A stretch of 64,000 bases of DNA. Origin: Polaromonas sp. (GTDB lineage Bacteria > Pseudomonadota > Gammaproteobacteria > Burkholderiales > Burkholderiaceae_C). Both the position numbers and the translations under genes were made by a program. Numbering within the stretch: position 1 is the first letter of the stretch; each line of letters opens with the position of its first letter. A model generated the notes under the pieces. The model had not been told where the DNA came from and made no database searches. It was given only the letters and a program-made list of their open reading frames with translations. The stretch is from NCBI RefSeq assembly GCF_016185115.1, contig NZ_JACPOF010000004.1:551979-615978 (forward strand), written 5' to 3'. This document shows positions 55,588-64,000 of this stretch, in pieces.

Positions 55588-58500
55588 TCAGGTGACCTGG
55601 ATCAATGCGCCTGCACCGGTCAGGAAAGCCGCCTTGACCACCTGCCCGGGGTAAATGGTCTGTAGCGCTGCGCGGTAGGCCGCCATCTGGGCCAGCAACT
55701 CCGGGTCTTTTTCGGGCTGGTGGGCCGATTTGTAGTCAATCACCCACCAGTGCCCCTCATGGCCTGCGTCCCTGCGCTGTACAAGGCGGTCGATCCTGCG
55801 GCTTTGACCGCCGACCATCAGTTCGATCTCGTTGGCCTGCCAGCACACAACGGCCGGGTCCCAGACCCAGGCGGCTTCACCACTGCGTATGCGGGCGGCC
55901 ATGGCGATGGCCTCGTCCATCTTTGCGGGCAGCAATCTGAATTGCCGTGCAATTGCATCAACTGCGCGCCTTGCTGCCGGACCGCTGCCCCTCACGTCAA
56001 GTTCCAGCAAGCGGTGCATGGCCTGACCGAAGCGTGAGCTGTCGGTATCGTCCTGCTCCAGTGGGGGCGTTGGCGTCAGGGTTTTGTCTGCCGGCAACTC
56101 AGGCAGCTCGGCCAGGGTGAATGCCGAGGCATCTGCCGCATCGCCATCCTGCGCGGGGTTCACCGGCCCAGGCGCCGCAGCTTCGCTGGCAAACGGATGC
56201 AGGCGCTGCCACCAGCTGCGTGTGGTTTCGCGGTGCGGTGTTATCGACGACACGACCAGCGAGTTTTTGGCGCGGGTCAGGGCCACGTAGAGAGCATTGA
56301 GTTCTTCACGCGCCCTCTCCTGTTGCTCTTTCTCGAGCATGGCGACAGCGCAGGCAGGCGGACGGCTTTCGCTGACGAGGAAAACAAACTTCTGCGGTGC
56401 AGGTGCTTCACCGGGCCAGTCGATGAGCACGCCCATGCTGTCGGCATTGCGCTCCAGCGTGTCTGTGTCGAGCAGCAGCACGGCCTCAGCCTCCAGGCCC
56501 TTGGCGCCGTGAATCGTCAGCAGGCGTACGGCATCGGGGTTGACGGCGGCAGGCGCCTGCAGGCCGCCAGCCTTGAGCGCGCGCACAAAGGCATAGGGCG
56601 TGGCGTAGCGCCCGCCATCAAGCTGGAGCGCCACATTGAGCAGCGCCCGCAGGTTGGCCAGCACGGTGCTGCGTGCAGAAGCGGGTGCGGCGGCGGCAAA
56701 ACGCGCCAGCACATCGCCATCGTGGTAAATCGCCTGCAGGGCATCGTGCGGCGGCAGGCTGTCGAGCCAGCTTTTGTATTTGAGCAATCTGGCGGCAATG
56801 CCGTCCAGTTCAGGAATCGCAAGCTCCTGCTTTTGAAGGACGTCAAACCACGCCGCTTTTGCCTCGCCGCGCGCCAGAACGATCTGGACCAGCGCGCCGT
56901 CACTCAGGCCGAACAGCGGCGAACGCAGCGCGCGTGCCAGCGAGAGGTCATGCTGGGTGGAGACCAGCACATCGAGCAGCGCAACGATGTCGAGCACTTC
57001 GCAGCAGTCGATGAGCTCTGTCTTTTCACCAATCTGGGCGGGGATGCGCAGGGCGCGCAGTTCGTCCTGCAGGGGCAGCAAGCCAGCGCGTTTGCGTGAC
57101 AAAACCATCACTTCCGACGGAGGCAATCCCTGACCTGTCCTTTCAGCTATCCATGCTGATGCCTGCCGGGCTTCACGCGTCCTGAGTGTCTCTTCAGGCA
57201 ACTCACGCGGCGTGGTCAGACTGTCGCGCCAGCTCCCCTCCGCAATGTGCCCTGCACCGGTATCCTTGGCCTCACGGGGAATGGGCGGCAATCTGATGGC
57301 CATGCCGCTTTCTTCTGACGCGCTGGTGTGGTCACGAAAGCCCGCATAGCCATCGTTCGCCCGCGCATCGCCCATCACGGCATTGACGGTATTGATCACG
57401 GCCACGCTGTTGCGCCGCGTGTGGTCACAGGCCAGCAGGTCGCCGCCCAGGCCTTCGCGAATGAACTTCTGCGCGGAGATGAACACCTGCGGCTCGGCGC
57501 GGCGGAAGCGGTAAATGCTTTGTTTGGGGTCACCCACGATGAAGACGCTGGGCGCATTGCCTGCGCCGCTGTAACTCCTGAGCCAGGCAGACAGCGCCTG
57601 CCACTGCAGCGGGTTGGTGTCCTGGAACTCGTCAATCATGAGATGGCGTATGCGCGCGTCCAGCCGCTCCTGAACCCAGCCCGACAGCACCGTGTCGCCG
57701 AGCATGATGCGTGCGACGCGCTCGACATCGTTCATGTCTATCCAGCCACGTTCGCGCTTGAGCGCACCGAACTCGGCCAGCAACAGGCGCGACAGGCGCA
57801 CCATGCGCTGCTGGTAGTCCCAGGCTTCATGCTGGTGGCGGGCGCCCGCCAGGCGGAGCGCGAGTTCCTGCGCTTCACGGATTGTTTCAATGCCGACGAT
57901 CTTTTCGCCGAACTTGCGGGCCGTGCCTTTTTCGGTCAGCAAGGCAGACATCGCTGCCTGGAAGTCACCCGCGGTCACCGCTTTCTCAAGCTCAACGCCT
58001 TTGGCCGAAAACGTCGGTGCGCTGGCGCGGCCCAGGCTGATGGCCGCGGCGGTCATCAGTGCGCGGCATGGCGCGCTGTTGCTGAAGTGTTCATCGGGGT
58101 GGCCCAGGCCTGCACACTCTGGAAACATGACGCCGAAATGCTCGACCGATGAATCGACCACGCCCCTCTCATCTGCCAGCGTGAATTCAGTGCGCTTGTC
58201 GAGCGCGACCTGCAATGCCTTGTCGGCCTGGAAGCGGCCGTGCGTCAGCACCACGGCTTCAAAGTCAGCTTTAAGTTCAGGCGCCGCTGCCAGCGCCGCA
58301 TAAAAACGCCGCCAGACCAACGCCTTTGCCTGCGCATCATCTTCCAGCAATTCATAGTTCACCGGCAAGCCAAGCTGCTGCAGAGTCGCCATGGGCGCGC
58401 TGCGCAGCAAGGCGGCAAACCAGCTGTGGAAGGTGCGTATCTGCACCGGGCGGCCATTGGCGAGCACGCGCTGGTAGAGGTTTGAAAGCTGTTCGCGCAG

Positions 58501-58842
58501 TTCGGCTGGCGCGGTTGGGCTCTTCTGGCTCAAAACGCCGCGAATGACCAGTTCATGCCGCAGCGTCTCATCATCTGCATGGGCAAACTTTTCAAGCCAT
58601 TCGTAAAGCCGCTCGCGCATCTCGCCCGCGGCTTTTTTGGTGAAGGTGATGGCGAGGATTTCATGCGGCTGCACCTTGCCCTTGTCGTCGAGCAGGGCAC
58701 GCAGCATGCGCGACACCAGCATCCAGGTCTTGCCCGCGCCGGCGCAGGCCTCAACCGCGACGCTGCGCCGCGGGTCGCAAGCGATGGCGTAGAAGGCCTC
58801 GGCTGTGACGGGCTGGCCGTTGTGTTCGTAGGCGGCCGTCAT
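55588..58842 (-). CDS. addA: UvrD-like helicase/exonuclease, AddA-type
   Basis: A 1084-residue superfamily 1A helicase-nuclease. Walker A is in VEACAGAGKTWMLVSR (about residues 30-45), motif Ia in ITFTKKAAGEMRERL, motif II in LMIDEFQDTNPLQW, motif III in IVGDPKQSIYRFRRAE, motif V/VI in TIHGAKGLEAEAV and ALTRAKNSLVVS. The C-terminal PD-(D/E)XK nuclease site is in WWVIDYKSAHQP. With the next upstream gene it should form the AddAB complex that resects double-strand breaks. The start at 58842 (MTAAYEHNGQ) avoids an unsupported 21-codon extension that runs into the repeat. Confidence 0.93.
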   Translation of the reverse strand: MTAAYEHNGQPVTAEAFYAIACDPRRSVAVEACAGAGKTWMLVSRMLRALLDDKGKVQPHEILAITFTKKAAGEMRERLYEWLEKFAHADDETLRHELVIRGVLSQKSPTAPAELREQLSNLYQRVLANGRPVQIRTFHSWFAALLRSAPMATLQQLGLPVNYELLEDDAQAKALVWRRFYAALAAAPELKADFEAVVLTHGRFQADKALQVALDKRTEFTLADERGVVDSSVEHFGVMFPECAGLGHPDEHFSNSAPCRALMTAAAISLGRASAPTFSAKGVELEKAVTAGDFQAAMSALLTEKGTARKFGEKIVGIETIREAQELALRLAGARHQHEAWDYQQRMVRLSRLLLAEFGALKRERGWIDMNDVERVARIMLGDTVLSGWVQERLDARIRHLMIDEFQDTNPLQWQALSAWLRSYSGAGNAPSVFIVGDPKQSIYRFRRAEPQVFISAQKFIREGLGGDLLACDHTRRNSVAVINTVNAVMGDARANDGYAGFRDHTSASEESGMAIRLPPIPREAKDTGAGHIAEGSWRDSLTTPRELPEETLRTREARQASAWIAERTGQGLPPSEVMVLSRKRAGLLPLQDELRALRIPAQIGEKTELIDCCEVLDIVALLDVLVSTQHDLSLARALRSPLFGLSDGALVQIVLARGEAKAAWFDVLQKQELAIPELDGIAARLLKYKSWLDSLPPHDALQAIYHDGDVLARFAAAAPASARSTVLANLRALLNVALQLDGGRYATPYAFVRALKAGGLQAPAAVNPDAVRLLTIHGAKGLEAEAVLLLDTDTLERNADSMGVLIDWPGEAPAPQKFVFLVSESRPPACAVAMLEKEQQERAREELNALYVALTRAKNSLVVSSITPHRETTRSWWQRLHPFASEAAAPGPVNPAQDGDAADASAFTLAELPELPADKTLTPTPPLEQDDTDSSRFGQAMHRLLELDVRGSGPAARRAVDAIARQFRLLPAKMDEAIAMAARIRSGEAAWVWDPAVVCWQANEIELMVGGQSRRIDRLVQRRDAGHEGHWWVIDYKSAHQPEKDPELLAQMAAYRAALQTIYPGQVVKAAFLTGAGALIQVT

Positions 58843-58856
58843 AGCGTGCGCAGCGC

Positions 58857-58925
58857 CGGGCCGCCCCAAGCAAGCACAGCCCCCTCGGGGGGCAGCGCAG
58901 TACACGGAGTGACAAGCGTGGGGGC
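58857..58925 (-). repeat. GC-rich repeat between addB and addA (CCCCCCGAGGGGG type)
   Basis: On the minus strand CACGCTTGTCACTCCGTGTA leads to CTGCGCTGCCCCCCGAGGGG and then a GC-rich stretch. The same pattern is at 63480-63570 on the plus strand with CACTTCGTGTGG and TCGCTGCCCCCCGAGGGGGC. This element type recurs in Comamonadaceae intergenic regions. Here it fills the 84-base gap between the two nuclease genes. Confidence 0.7.
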
Positions 58926-58926
58926 T

Positions 58927-61578
58927 CTATTCATTCCAGAAATCCTTGCGGCACAGGCCGCGCGCGGAACAGTACTCGCAAGCCTTACCCTCACCCAATG
59001 CAGGCAAAGGCGCCGCACGTTTGATGCGCGCCATGTCGGTGAGCATGCTTTCAACCAGATGGTCGCGCAGCTCCACGATGTCGTCCTGCGCGAAGGTTTT
59101 GGTGGCTTCTTTTTCACCAAGATTCACATAGGCGGCAGCCAGCGTGTCGTCTGCCAGCAAGGCGGCATAAAACGCGAGCTGGGTGTCTTCCTGCCCATTC
59201 TTGATGCGCTCGCGTGTGACGCCGCTGCCCTCGGTCTTGTAGTCCATCACCAGGCGGCTGCCGTCGGGCATCTGGTCTATGCGGTCTATCTTGCCGATGA
59301 GCCGGATGTCGCCGTAGTCCATGTCCTTCCAGACCTCGCCCTCGTCAAATTGCGCGCCGCTGGCTTCATGCCCGGCCAGCCATTCAAGATAGCCCTCGCG
59401 CACGCGCGGCCAGATGGCCGTGAAAGGCAAAAACTCGCTGTCGGTCAACCCAAGTTCAATGCCCGCCTGTTCTGCAGCAATGTTCAGCATCGTCAGACGA
59501 GCCTGATAGTCAGGCGTGGGCGAATCTTTCAACGCCACGTGAAAGTGGTGCAGCAGCGTATGCAGCCAGTTTCCGAACTCGCGCTTGCCGAGTTCGCTTT
59601 CAAGCTCTTCTGACTCCTGCAGCCTGAGCTGGCGCAGCGCAAAAAAGCGATAGGGGCAACGGCGCAGGTCTTCATAGGCGCTGGCAGACAGGCGGTTGAT
59701 CGGCAATGCCTCGCCGGTTGGCATGGGGTGCGGTGTGGGCAGTGCCTGTAGCGCGCGGGCCGCGCGCGGGTCGGCGGCAGACTTGTCTGTACCTGCCTTG
59801 GCGTTGGCCAGCCGGATCTCCTGCACAAAACCGCTGGGCATCAGGCGCTCGCCCGATTCACTGGTTCGCCACACCACCTCGATGAACGGCATGCGCAGCG
59901 CATAGTTCCAGGCGGTGCGCTGGGCGTCAGCCATCTCCTCGCGTGACGACAGGCCCAGCAACTCGCGCTGCGCGGGTGTCCACGTGCCGGGCGGCTCGGG
60001 CGAAACCGGCAGGCGAACCTCATCGCAACCGGGCAGTACCACGGCCTGCATGGGCCGGCCCAGCAACTGGCTGAGCGGCAGTATGACCACCTGCGCTTCT
60101 GGCGGGTGCGTGGGCTGGAAGCTGGCCGCCTCCAGCGCCTGGCTGGCCCACATGCTGAAGTCCTGCTGGCTCATGCGGTCCGGGCCTGTGAAGACAGATT
60201 CGCTGCCTTCCTGCAGGCGCAGTGCTTCAAACACTTTCGCCCCGGCTGCATCTGCGGCGAGCGGGTCCCACTGGCCAGAGGCCTGCAGGGCGGCACGCAG
60301 GTCACGCAACCAGTGCGCCAGTGGGCGGGCGCGCTGAAGGCTTTCGCGCATGAGTTGGACACGGTCGACCAGTACATGGTTTTCTGCCATCGCTGCAGGC
60401 AAACCGCGCCAGTATCGAACGCCCGCCTTGCGCAACTCAACTTCAAGCGCCGTCACGTCCGCAACGCCATACGCAGGCGCATTTTTTAGCCAGTCGAGCA
60501 CGGCGTCCGCAGGGGCATCCCAGGGCAGCGCACGTAGCAGGCTTACGAGGGCGGCAGCAGCGCGGGTAGTCGACAGCTTCCAGCCGGTTTCATCGCGCAG
60601 GGCGACGCCGCGCTCCGCCAGCATGGCGCGTATGCGGCGTGTGAGAACGCGGTCTTGCGCGATAAGGGCAACGGGCGCATGGCCTTGCGCAAGGTGCGCC
60701 AGCACGCAGGCTGCAGCACGCAGGGCTTCGTCTTCTGCGTCCTGCGCTTCATGCAGGGCAATCATGCCGGCGATCGCTGGCGTGTCGATCTGCAAGGACA
60801 CGGCACGCTCGCCAAAGCGGTCTTTTAATGCTTCGGCGAGTGGCTCTGACTGAAAGCCCTCAAGTACCACCAGCAAGTCGGTTTCTGCCGTGAACAGAAC
60901 GTCGGTAGGGTAGGCAGATGTGGAAGCCCAGACCAGGGCTATGCGGGCCACGGCGAGTTCAAGAGCCAAAGCCGGTGCGTCGAGTCCCGCATCCAGCGCG
61001 GCGGCCAGGCGAGTGCCCCATGCCACGCGTTGCGCAGGTGGCTGCGCCGAGGCAACCCGCGCCAGCGATGCCGCAGCATCAACAAGACGCCCCGCCAAGG
61101 CGTTCCTGTAGGCCGAAAGGCCCGCGCGCTCCAGGTAGGCGACCGCCGTCAGCGCGTCCATGGCCACATCAAGCTGAATGTCATGGGCCGAGGGTAAAAA
61201 GCCGCCCTCACCTGCATGCAGAGCGGTCGCCCAGTTCATCGTGGTCTCGAAACGCGGCACAAAAGAGGCGGTCGCGCCCGACTGCGCAGCATGGGCCGCC
61301 CACTCGATGCGCGCCTGCTGCATCAATTGCGCATAGGGCACCAGCACAACAACACGCGAGGGGTGAAGGCCGCGCTGCGTTATCAGCCCTGCCAGTGCCT
61401 GCATGAGCTTTTGCCATCCTGGCGCGCCGGGATGCGCCGCATGAGCGGGGTAAGGTGTGCCTTGGGCTTGCAAGAATGCGCTTTCAGTAGATTCAACGGG
61501 TTTGGCTATCGTCGGGATAGGAGAACCTGAGGGAGGCCAGCAGACCCTGGCACTTGGTTTCTGCCACAATGCCTTCAA
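58927..61578 (-). CDS. addB: PD-(D/E)XK nuclease family protein, AddB-type
   Basis: An 883-residue (maximum) partner for the AddA-like helicase. The N-terminal half is an inactivated helicase-like region ([18 protein letters not shown]; no Walker A). The C-terminal nuclease has [10 protein letters not shown] (active-site Asp-x-Lys) and four cysteines fitting an iron-sulfur clamp: one in [11 protein letters not shown] and three in [10 protein letters not shown]. The only upstream start codon is TTG at 61578, just 38 bases from trxA; the first 35 residues look non-coding in style, and TTG at 61473 is a fair alternative. The two genes form an operon transcribed away from trxA. Confidence 0.88.
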   Translation of the reverse strand: MKALWQKPSARVCWPPSGSPIPTIAKPVESTESAFLQAQGTPYPAHAAHPGAPGWQKLMQALAGLITQRGLHPSRVVVLVPYAQLMQQARIEWAAHAAQSGATASFVPRFETTMNWATALHAGEGGFLPSAHDIQLDVAMDALTAVAYLERAGLSAYRNALAGRLVDAAASLARVASAQPPAQRVAWGTRLAAALDAGLDAPALALELAVARIALVWASTSAYPTDVLFTAETDLLVVLEGFQSEPLAEALKDRFGERAVSLQIDTPAIAGMIALHEAQDAEDEALRAAACVLAHLAQGHAPVALIAQDRVLTRRIRAMLAERGVALRDETGWKLSTTRAAAALVSLLRALPWDAPADAVLDWLKNAPAYGVADVTALEVELRKAGVRYWRGLPAAMAENHVLVDRVQLMRESLQRARPLAHWLRDLRAALQASGQWDPLAADAAGAKVFEALRLQEGSESVFTGPDRMSQQDFSMWASQALEAASFQPTHPPEAQVVILPLSQLLGRPMQAVVLPGCDEVRLPVSPEPPGTWTPAQRELLGLSSREEMADAQRTAWNYALRMPFIEVVWRTSESGERLMPSGFVQEIRLANAKAGTDKSAADPRAARALQALPTPHPMPTGEALPINRLSASAYEDLRRCPYRFFALRQLRLQESEELESELGKREFGNWLHTLLHHFHVALKDSPTPDYQARLTMLNIAAEQAGIELGLTDSEFLPFTAIWPRVREGYLEWLAGHEASGAQFDEGEVWKDMDYGDIRLIGKIDRIDQMPDGSRLVMDYKTEGSGVTRERIKNGQEDTQLAFYAALLADDTLAAAYVNLGEKEATKTFAQDDIVELRDHLVESMLTDMARIKRAAPLPALGEGKACEYCSARGLCRKDFWNE

Positions 61579-61616
61579 CTTTATCCCCTATTCCACCTTC
61601 CCCCAAAGGAGACGCC

Positions 61617-61949
61617 ATGGCCAGCGAACTGATCAAACATACCACCGATGCAACCTTTGAAGCCGATGTGCTGAAGTCAACGACGCCAGTGCTGGTCGAC
61701 TACTGGGCCGAATGGTGCGGCCCCTGCAAGATGATTGCACCCATTCTGGACGAAGTCGCTACGGGCTACGACGGCAAGCTGCAGATCGCCAAGATGAATG
61801 TCGATGAAAACCGCGACATTCCCGCCAAGTTCGGCATTCGCGGCATTCCCACGCTGATGCTGTTCAAGGACGGCCAGCTGGCGGCGACCAAAGTCGGCGC
61901 CATGAGCAAGGCCCAGCTCACTGCATTCATCGACCAGCAACTGGCCTGA
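61617..61949 (+). CDS. trxA: Thioredoxin
   Basis: A 110-residue cytoplasmic thioredoxin with the active site [13 protein letters not shown] (Cys33 and Cys36 by count), the cis-proline in RGIPTLMLF and [18 protein letters not shown] before the site. The start at 61617 ([10 protein letters not shown]) has an AAAGGA ribosome binding site. A hairpin follows the stop, so it is probably monocistronic. The trxA-rho order is common in beta- and gammaproteobacteria. Confidence 0.97.
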   Translation: MASELIKHTTDATFEADVLKSTTPVLVDYWAEWCGPCKMIAPILDEVATGYDGKLQIAKMNVDENRDIPAKFGIRGIPTLMLFKDGQLAATKVGAMSKAQLTAFIDQQLA

Positions 61950-61957
61950 TTCACCCC

Positions 61958-61993
61958 GGGTAGACGGCAAGACCTCGCGCTTGCCGGCTACCC
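61958..61993 (+). terminator. Hairpin after trxA
   Basis: GGGTAGACGGCAAG pairs with CTTGCCGGCTACCC (one mismatch, 14-base stem) 8 bases after the trxA stop. There is no long T run, so it may be a weak or processing-related terminator. The rest of the 267-base interval to rho holds the rho leader, with no other clear feature. Confidence 0.65.
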
Positions 61994-62216
61994 CGAATCT
62001 TCACCTGATTCGCCTTTTTCACTGCCCCGTGCAGCGCCGGTTTTTCCTGTCATAATCCCCAACATTCGCTAGCTGGCTATTTGCCAGCATGCCCGAACCC
62101 CGGTTTGTGAAGCCGCCGATCTAACTGGCTTCCGTTCAAACCTCCCCCGTTTCCCAGATGTACTCCGCAAGGAGTTCCTTTCTCGCACCCCTCACGCACT
62201 TCCAGGCGGTAAATCC

Positions 62217-63479
62217 ATGCACTTAAATGAACTCAAGGCACTGCACGTGTCTGAAGTCCTCAAGCAGGCCGAAGCACTTGAAATCGAAAACGTAGGCCGC
62301 ATGCGCAAGCAGGAGCTGATGTTTGCCATCATCAAAAAGCGCTCCAAGACCGGTGAAACCATCGTCGCCGACGGCGTACTCGAAGTACTGCCCGACGGCT
62401 TCGGCTTTTTGCGCGCACCTGATTCGAGCTACACCGCCTCGACCGACGATATCTACATCAGCCCCAGCCAGATCCGTCGCTTCAACCTGCACACCGGCGA
62501 CATGATTGAAGGCGAGGTCCGCACACCGAAAGACGGCGAGCGCTACTTTGCACTGAACAAGCTGGACAAGGTCAACGACGGTGCACCTGAAGCCAACAAG
62601 CACAAGGTGATGTTCGAGAATCTGACGCCGCTGTTCCCGCGCGAGCAGTTCAAGCTTGAGCGCGACATCAAGGGCGAAGAAAACCTGACCAGCCGCATCA
62701 TCGACATCATTGCCCCCATCGGCAAAGGCCAGCGCGCCCTGCTGGTTGCACCGCCAAAGTCCGGCAAGACGGTGATGATGCAACATATTGCCCACGCGAT
62801 TACCGCCAACTATCCCGATGTGGTGATGATGGTTTTGCTGGTTGACGAGCGCCCTGAAGAAGTGACCGAAATGCAGCGCAGCGTGCGCGGTGAAGTTATT
62901 TCATCCACCTTTGACGAACCCGCCGCACGCCACGTGCACGTCGCTGAAATGGTGATCGAGCGCGCCAAGCGCCTGGTTGAGCTCGGCAAGGACGTCGTCA
63001 TCCTGCTGGACTCCATCACCCGCCTGGCCCGCGCCTACAACAATGTGCTGCCGTCATCGGGCAAGGTGCTGACCGGCGGTGTGGATGCCAATGCCCTGCA
63101 GCGCCCCAAGCGCTTTTTCGGCGCAGCCCGCAAGATTGAAGAAGGCGGCAGCCTGACCATCATAGGCACCGCGCTGGTCGATACCGGCAGCCGCATGGAT
63201 GAAGTGATTTTTGAAGAATTCAAGGGTACCGGCAACTGCGAAATCCACCTGGACCGCCGCTTGTACGAAAAACGCGTGTTCCCGGCCATTCACCTGAACC
63301 GCAGCGGCACCCGCAAGGAGGAATTGCTCCTGGCCCCCGAAATCCTGCAAAAGTCGCGGATTTTGCGCCAATTCATGTACAACATGGACGAAATCGAATC
63401 CATGGAACTGATGCTCAAGAACATGAAAGCGACCAAAAACAACCACGAGTTCTTCGACATGATGCGTAGGGGTGGTTAG
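62217..63479 (+). CDS. rho: Transcription termination factor Rho
   Basis: A 420-residue hexameric RNA helicase. The N-terminal helical/cold-shock RNA-binding domain runs from [15 protein letters not shown] to about residue 125 ([21 protein letters not shown]). The ATPase has Walker [17 protein letters not shown] (about residues 175-190), Walker [18 protein letters not shown] and the arginine finger region [17 protein letters not shown]. Length and order match E. coli Rho (419). A GC-rich repeat follows the stop directly. Confidence 0.98.
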   Translation: MHLNELKALHVSEVLKQAEALEIENVGRMRKQELMFAIIKKRSKTGETIVADGVLEVLPDGFGFLRAPDSSYTASTDDIYISPSQIRRFNLHTGDMIEGEVRTPKDGERYFALNKLDKVNDGAPEANKHKVMFENLTPLFPREQFKLERDIKGEENLTSRIIDIIAPIGKGQRALLVAPPKSGKTVMMQHIAHAITANYPDVVMMVLLVDERPEEVTEMQRSVRGEVISSTFDEPAARHVHVAEMVIERAKRLVELGKDVVILLDSITRLARAYNNVLPSSGKVLTGGVDANALQRPKRFFGAARKIEEGGSLTIIGTALVDTGSRMDEVIFEEFKGTGNCEIHLDRRLYEKRVFPAIHLNRSGTRKEELLLAPEILQKSRILRQFMYNMDEIESMELMLKNMKATKNNHEFFDMMRRGG

Positions 63480-63570
63480 CCCCCACGCTCCCCCACTTCG
63501 TGTGGTTCGCTGCCCCCCGAGGGGGCGCTGCTTCTGCGGCCCGGCTAAGCCGGTTCCGCGGACCCGGCTG
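63480..63570 (+). repeat. GC-rich repeat after rho (CCCCCCGAGGGGG type)
   Basis: CCCCACGCTCCCCCACTTCG, then TGTGGTTCGCTGCCCCCCGA and GGGGGCGCTGC, then a small palindrome CCGGCTAAGCCGG (63541-63553). The core matches the element at 58857-58925 in inverted orientation. It lies directly after the rho stop codon. Confidence 0.7.
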
Positions 63571-63692
63571 GCCTAAATCCCCAAACTGCCTTAAATCTTG
63601 CATAAGTGCTTGATTTCATGGCATAATATGCGGCTTGGCGGAAAGTGTCTGGAACGGTTTCAGATGGCTCCCGCAACGAATAAGGAAAGACC

Positions 63693-63974
63693 ATGAAAGA
63701 AGGCATTCACCCCAATTACCGCGAAGTTTGTTTCCAGGACTTGTCCAACAACTTCAAGTTCGTGACCCGCTCATGCGTAAACACGAAAGAGATGATCAAG
63801 ATGGAAGACGGCCGCGAACTGCCGCTGTACAAGCTTGATACCTCCAGCGAATCGCACCCTTTTTACACCGGCACACAAAAATCCGTGGACAACATGGGCG
63901 GCCGCGTAGAAAAATTCCGCAACCGCTTCGGCAAGACTGCAGCCAAGGAAGCCGCACCGGCTGCTGCCGAGTAA
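63693..63974 (+). CDS. rpmE2: 50S ribosomal protein L31 type B
   Basis: A 93-residue L31 of the zinc-free type: it starts [17 protein letters not shown] and has [16 protein letters not shown] and [12 protein letters not shown], but lacks the CxxC pairs of zinc-binding L31 (type A). The C-terminal 13 residues are an Ala/Glu/Lys tail. Type B L31 often substitutes under zinc limitation, but in Burkholderiales it is commonly the only L31 and encoded next to rho, as here. An AAGGAA ribosome binding site precedes the ATG. Confidence 0.95.
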   Translation: MKEGIHPNYREVCFQDLSNNFKFVTRSCVNTKEMIKMEDGRELPLYKLDTSSESHPFYTGTQKSVDNMGGRVEKFRNRFGKTAAKEAAPAAAE

Positions 63975-64000
63975 GCTGCGAATTAGCGCTCCCAAAAAGC

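Overview
The window reads as a chromosome segment of a betaproteobacterium, most likely order Burkholderiales, family Comamonadaceae (Polaromonas/Rhodoferax-like). This is inferred from gene families and order, since no rRNA lies here: the minus-strand run rng-maf-rlmH-rsfS-nadD-hemF-purD-yebC, the plus-strand run exbB-exbD-lpxK-ycaR-kdsB-adk, the clpS-clpA pair, a monomeric NADP isocitrate dehydrogenase beside a dimeric one, a type B ribosomal protein L31 and several GC-rich interspersed repeats. No tRNA, rRNA, CRISPR array, prophage or transposase was recognised, and no gene looks clearly broken except msbA, which is cut by the left edge.

Layout. 1-3.1 kb: 3' end of a lipid A exporter, then a glycosyltransferase and a polysaccharide deacetylase (envelope polysaccharide). 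3.2-10.2 kb: a minus-strand housekeeping run for RNA processing, ribosome maturation, NAD, heme and purine synthesis, ending at a YebC regulator. 10.3-17.4 kb: a HerA-like ATPase, then a tight plus-strand cluster of a URC1-type GTP cyclohydrolase II homologue, a URC4/DUF1688 protein, uracil phosphoribosyltransferase, a lipoprotein nucleosidase and a cytosine deaminase. This is the most interesting block and matches the poorly understood URC route of uracil catabolism. 17.6-23.5 kb: an EVE-domain protein, a double-PAS hybrid histidine kinase, then an L,D-transpeptidase / M23 peptidase / class D beta-lactamase trio and a DUF899 protein.

24-32.4 kb is an accessory stretch: a fused PP2C phosphatase-protein kinase behind a formate/nitrite channel whose leader holds two hairpins and a terminator, a hipBA toxin-antitoxin module with AT-rich palindromic operators, a ketopantoate reductase family enzyme, TrhO, a glutathione transferase, an orphan protein and two kinds of repeats. 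32.4-45.7 kb: sbcB, cardiolipin synthase, clpA, clpS, icd, an exported Ala/Lys-rich protein, a DUF192 protein, monomeric icd, sodB and xseA. 46-50 kb: the ExbBD-LpxK-KdsB-Adk envelope/nucleotide run. 50-55 kb: asparaginase, lexA with two SOS boxes, an orphan gene, a 2-hydroxyacid dehydrogenase and a BaiN-type flavoprotein. 55-61.6 kb: a pair of interspersed repeats and an AddAB-like helicase-nuclease. 61.6-64 kb: trxA, rho and rpmE2.

Shared themes are nucleotide and base salvage/catabolism (upp, cytosine deaminase, URC genes), cell-wall remodelling and beta-lactam hydrolysis, and DNA repair (lexA, addAB, sbcB, xseA). Start codons were moved inward from the longest open frame where overlap with a neighbour, a ribosome binding site or family length argued for it; each such choice is stated.
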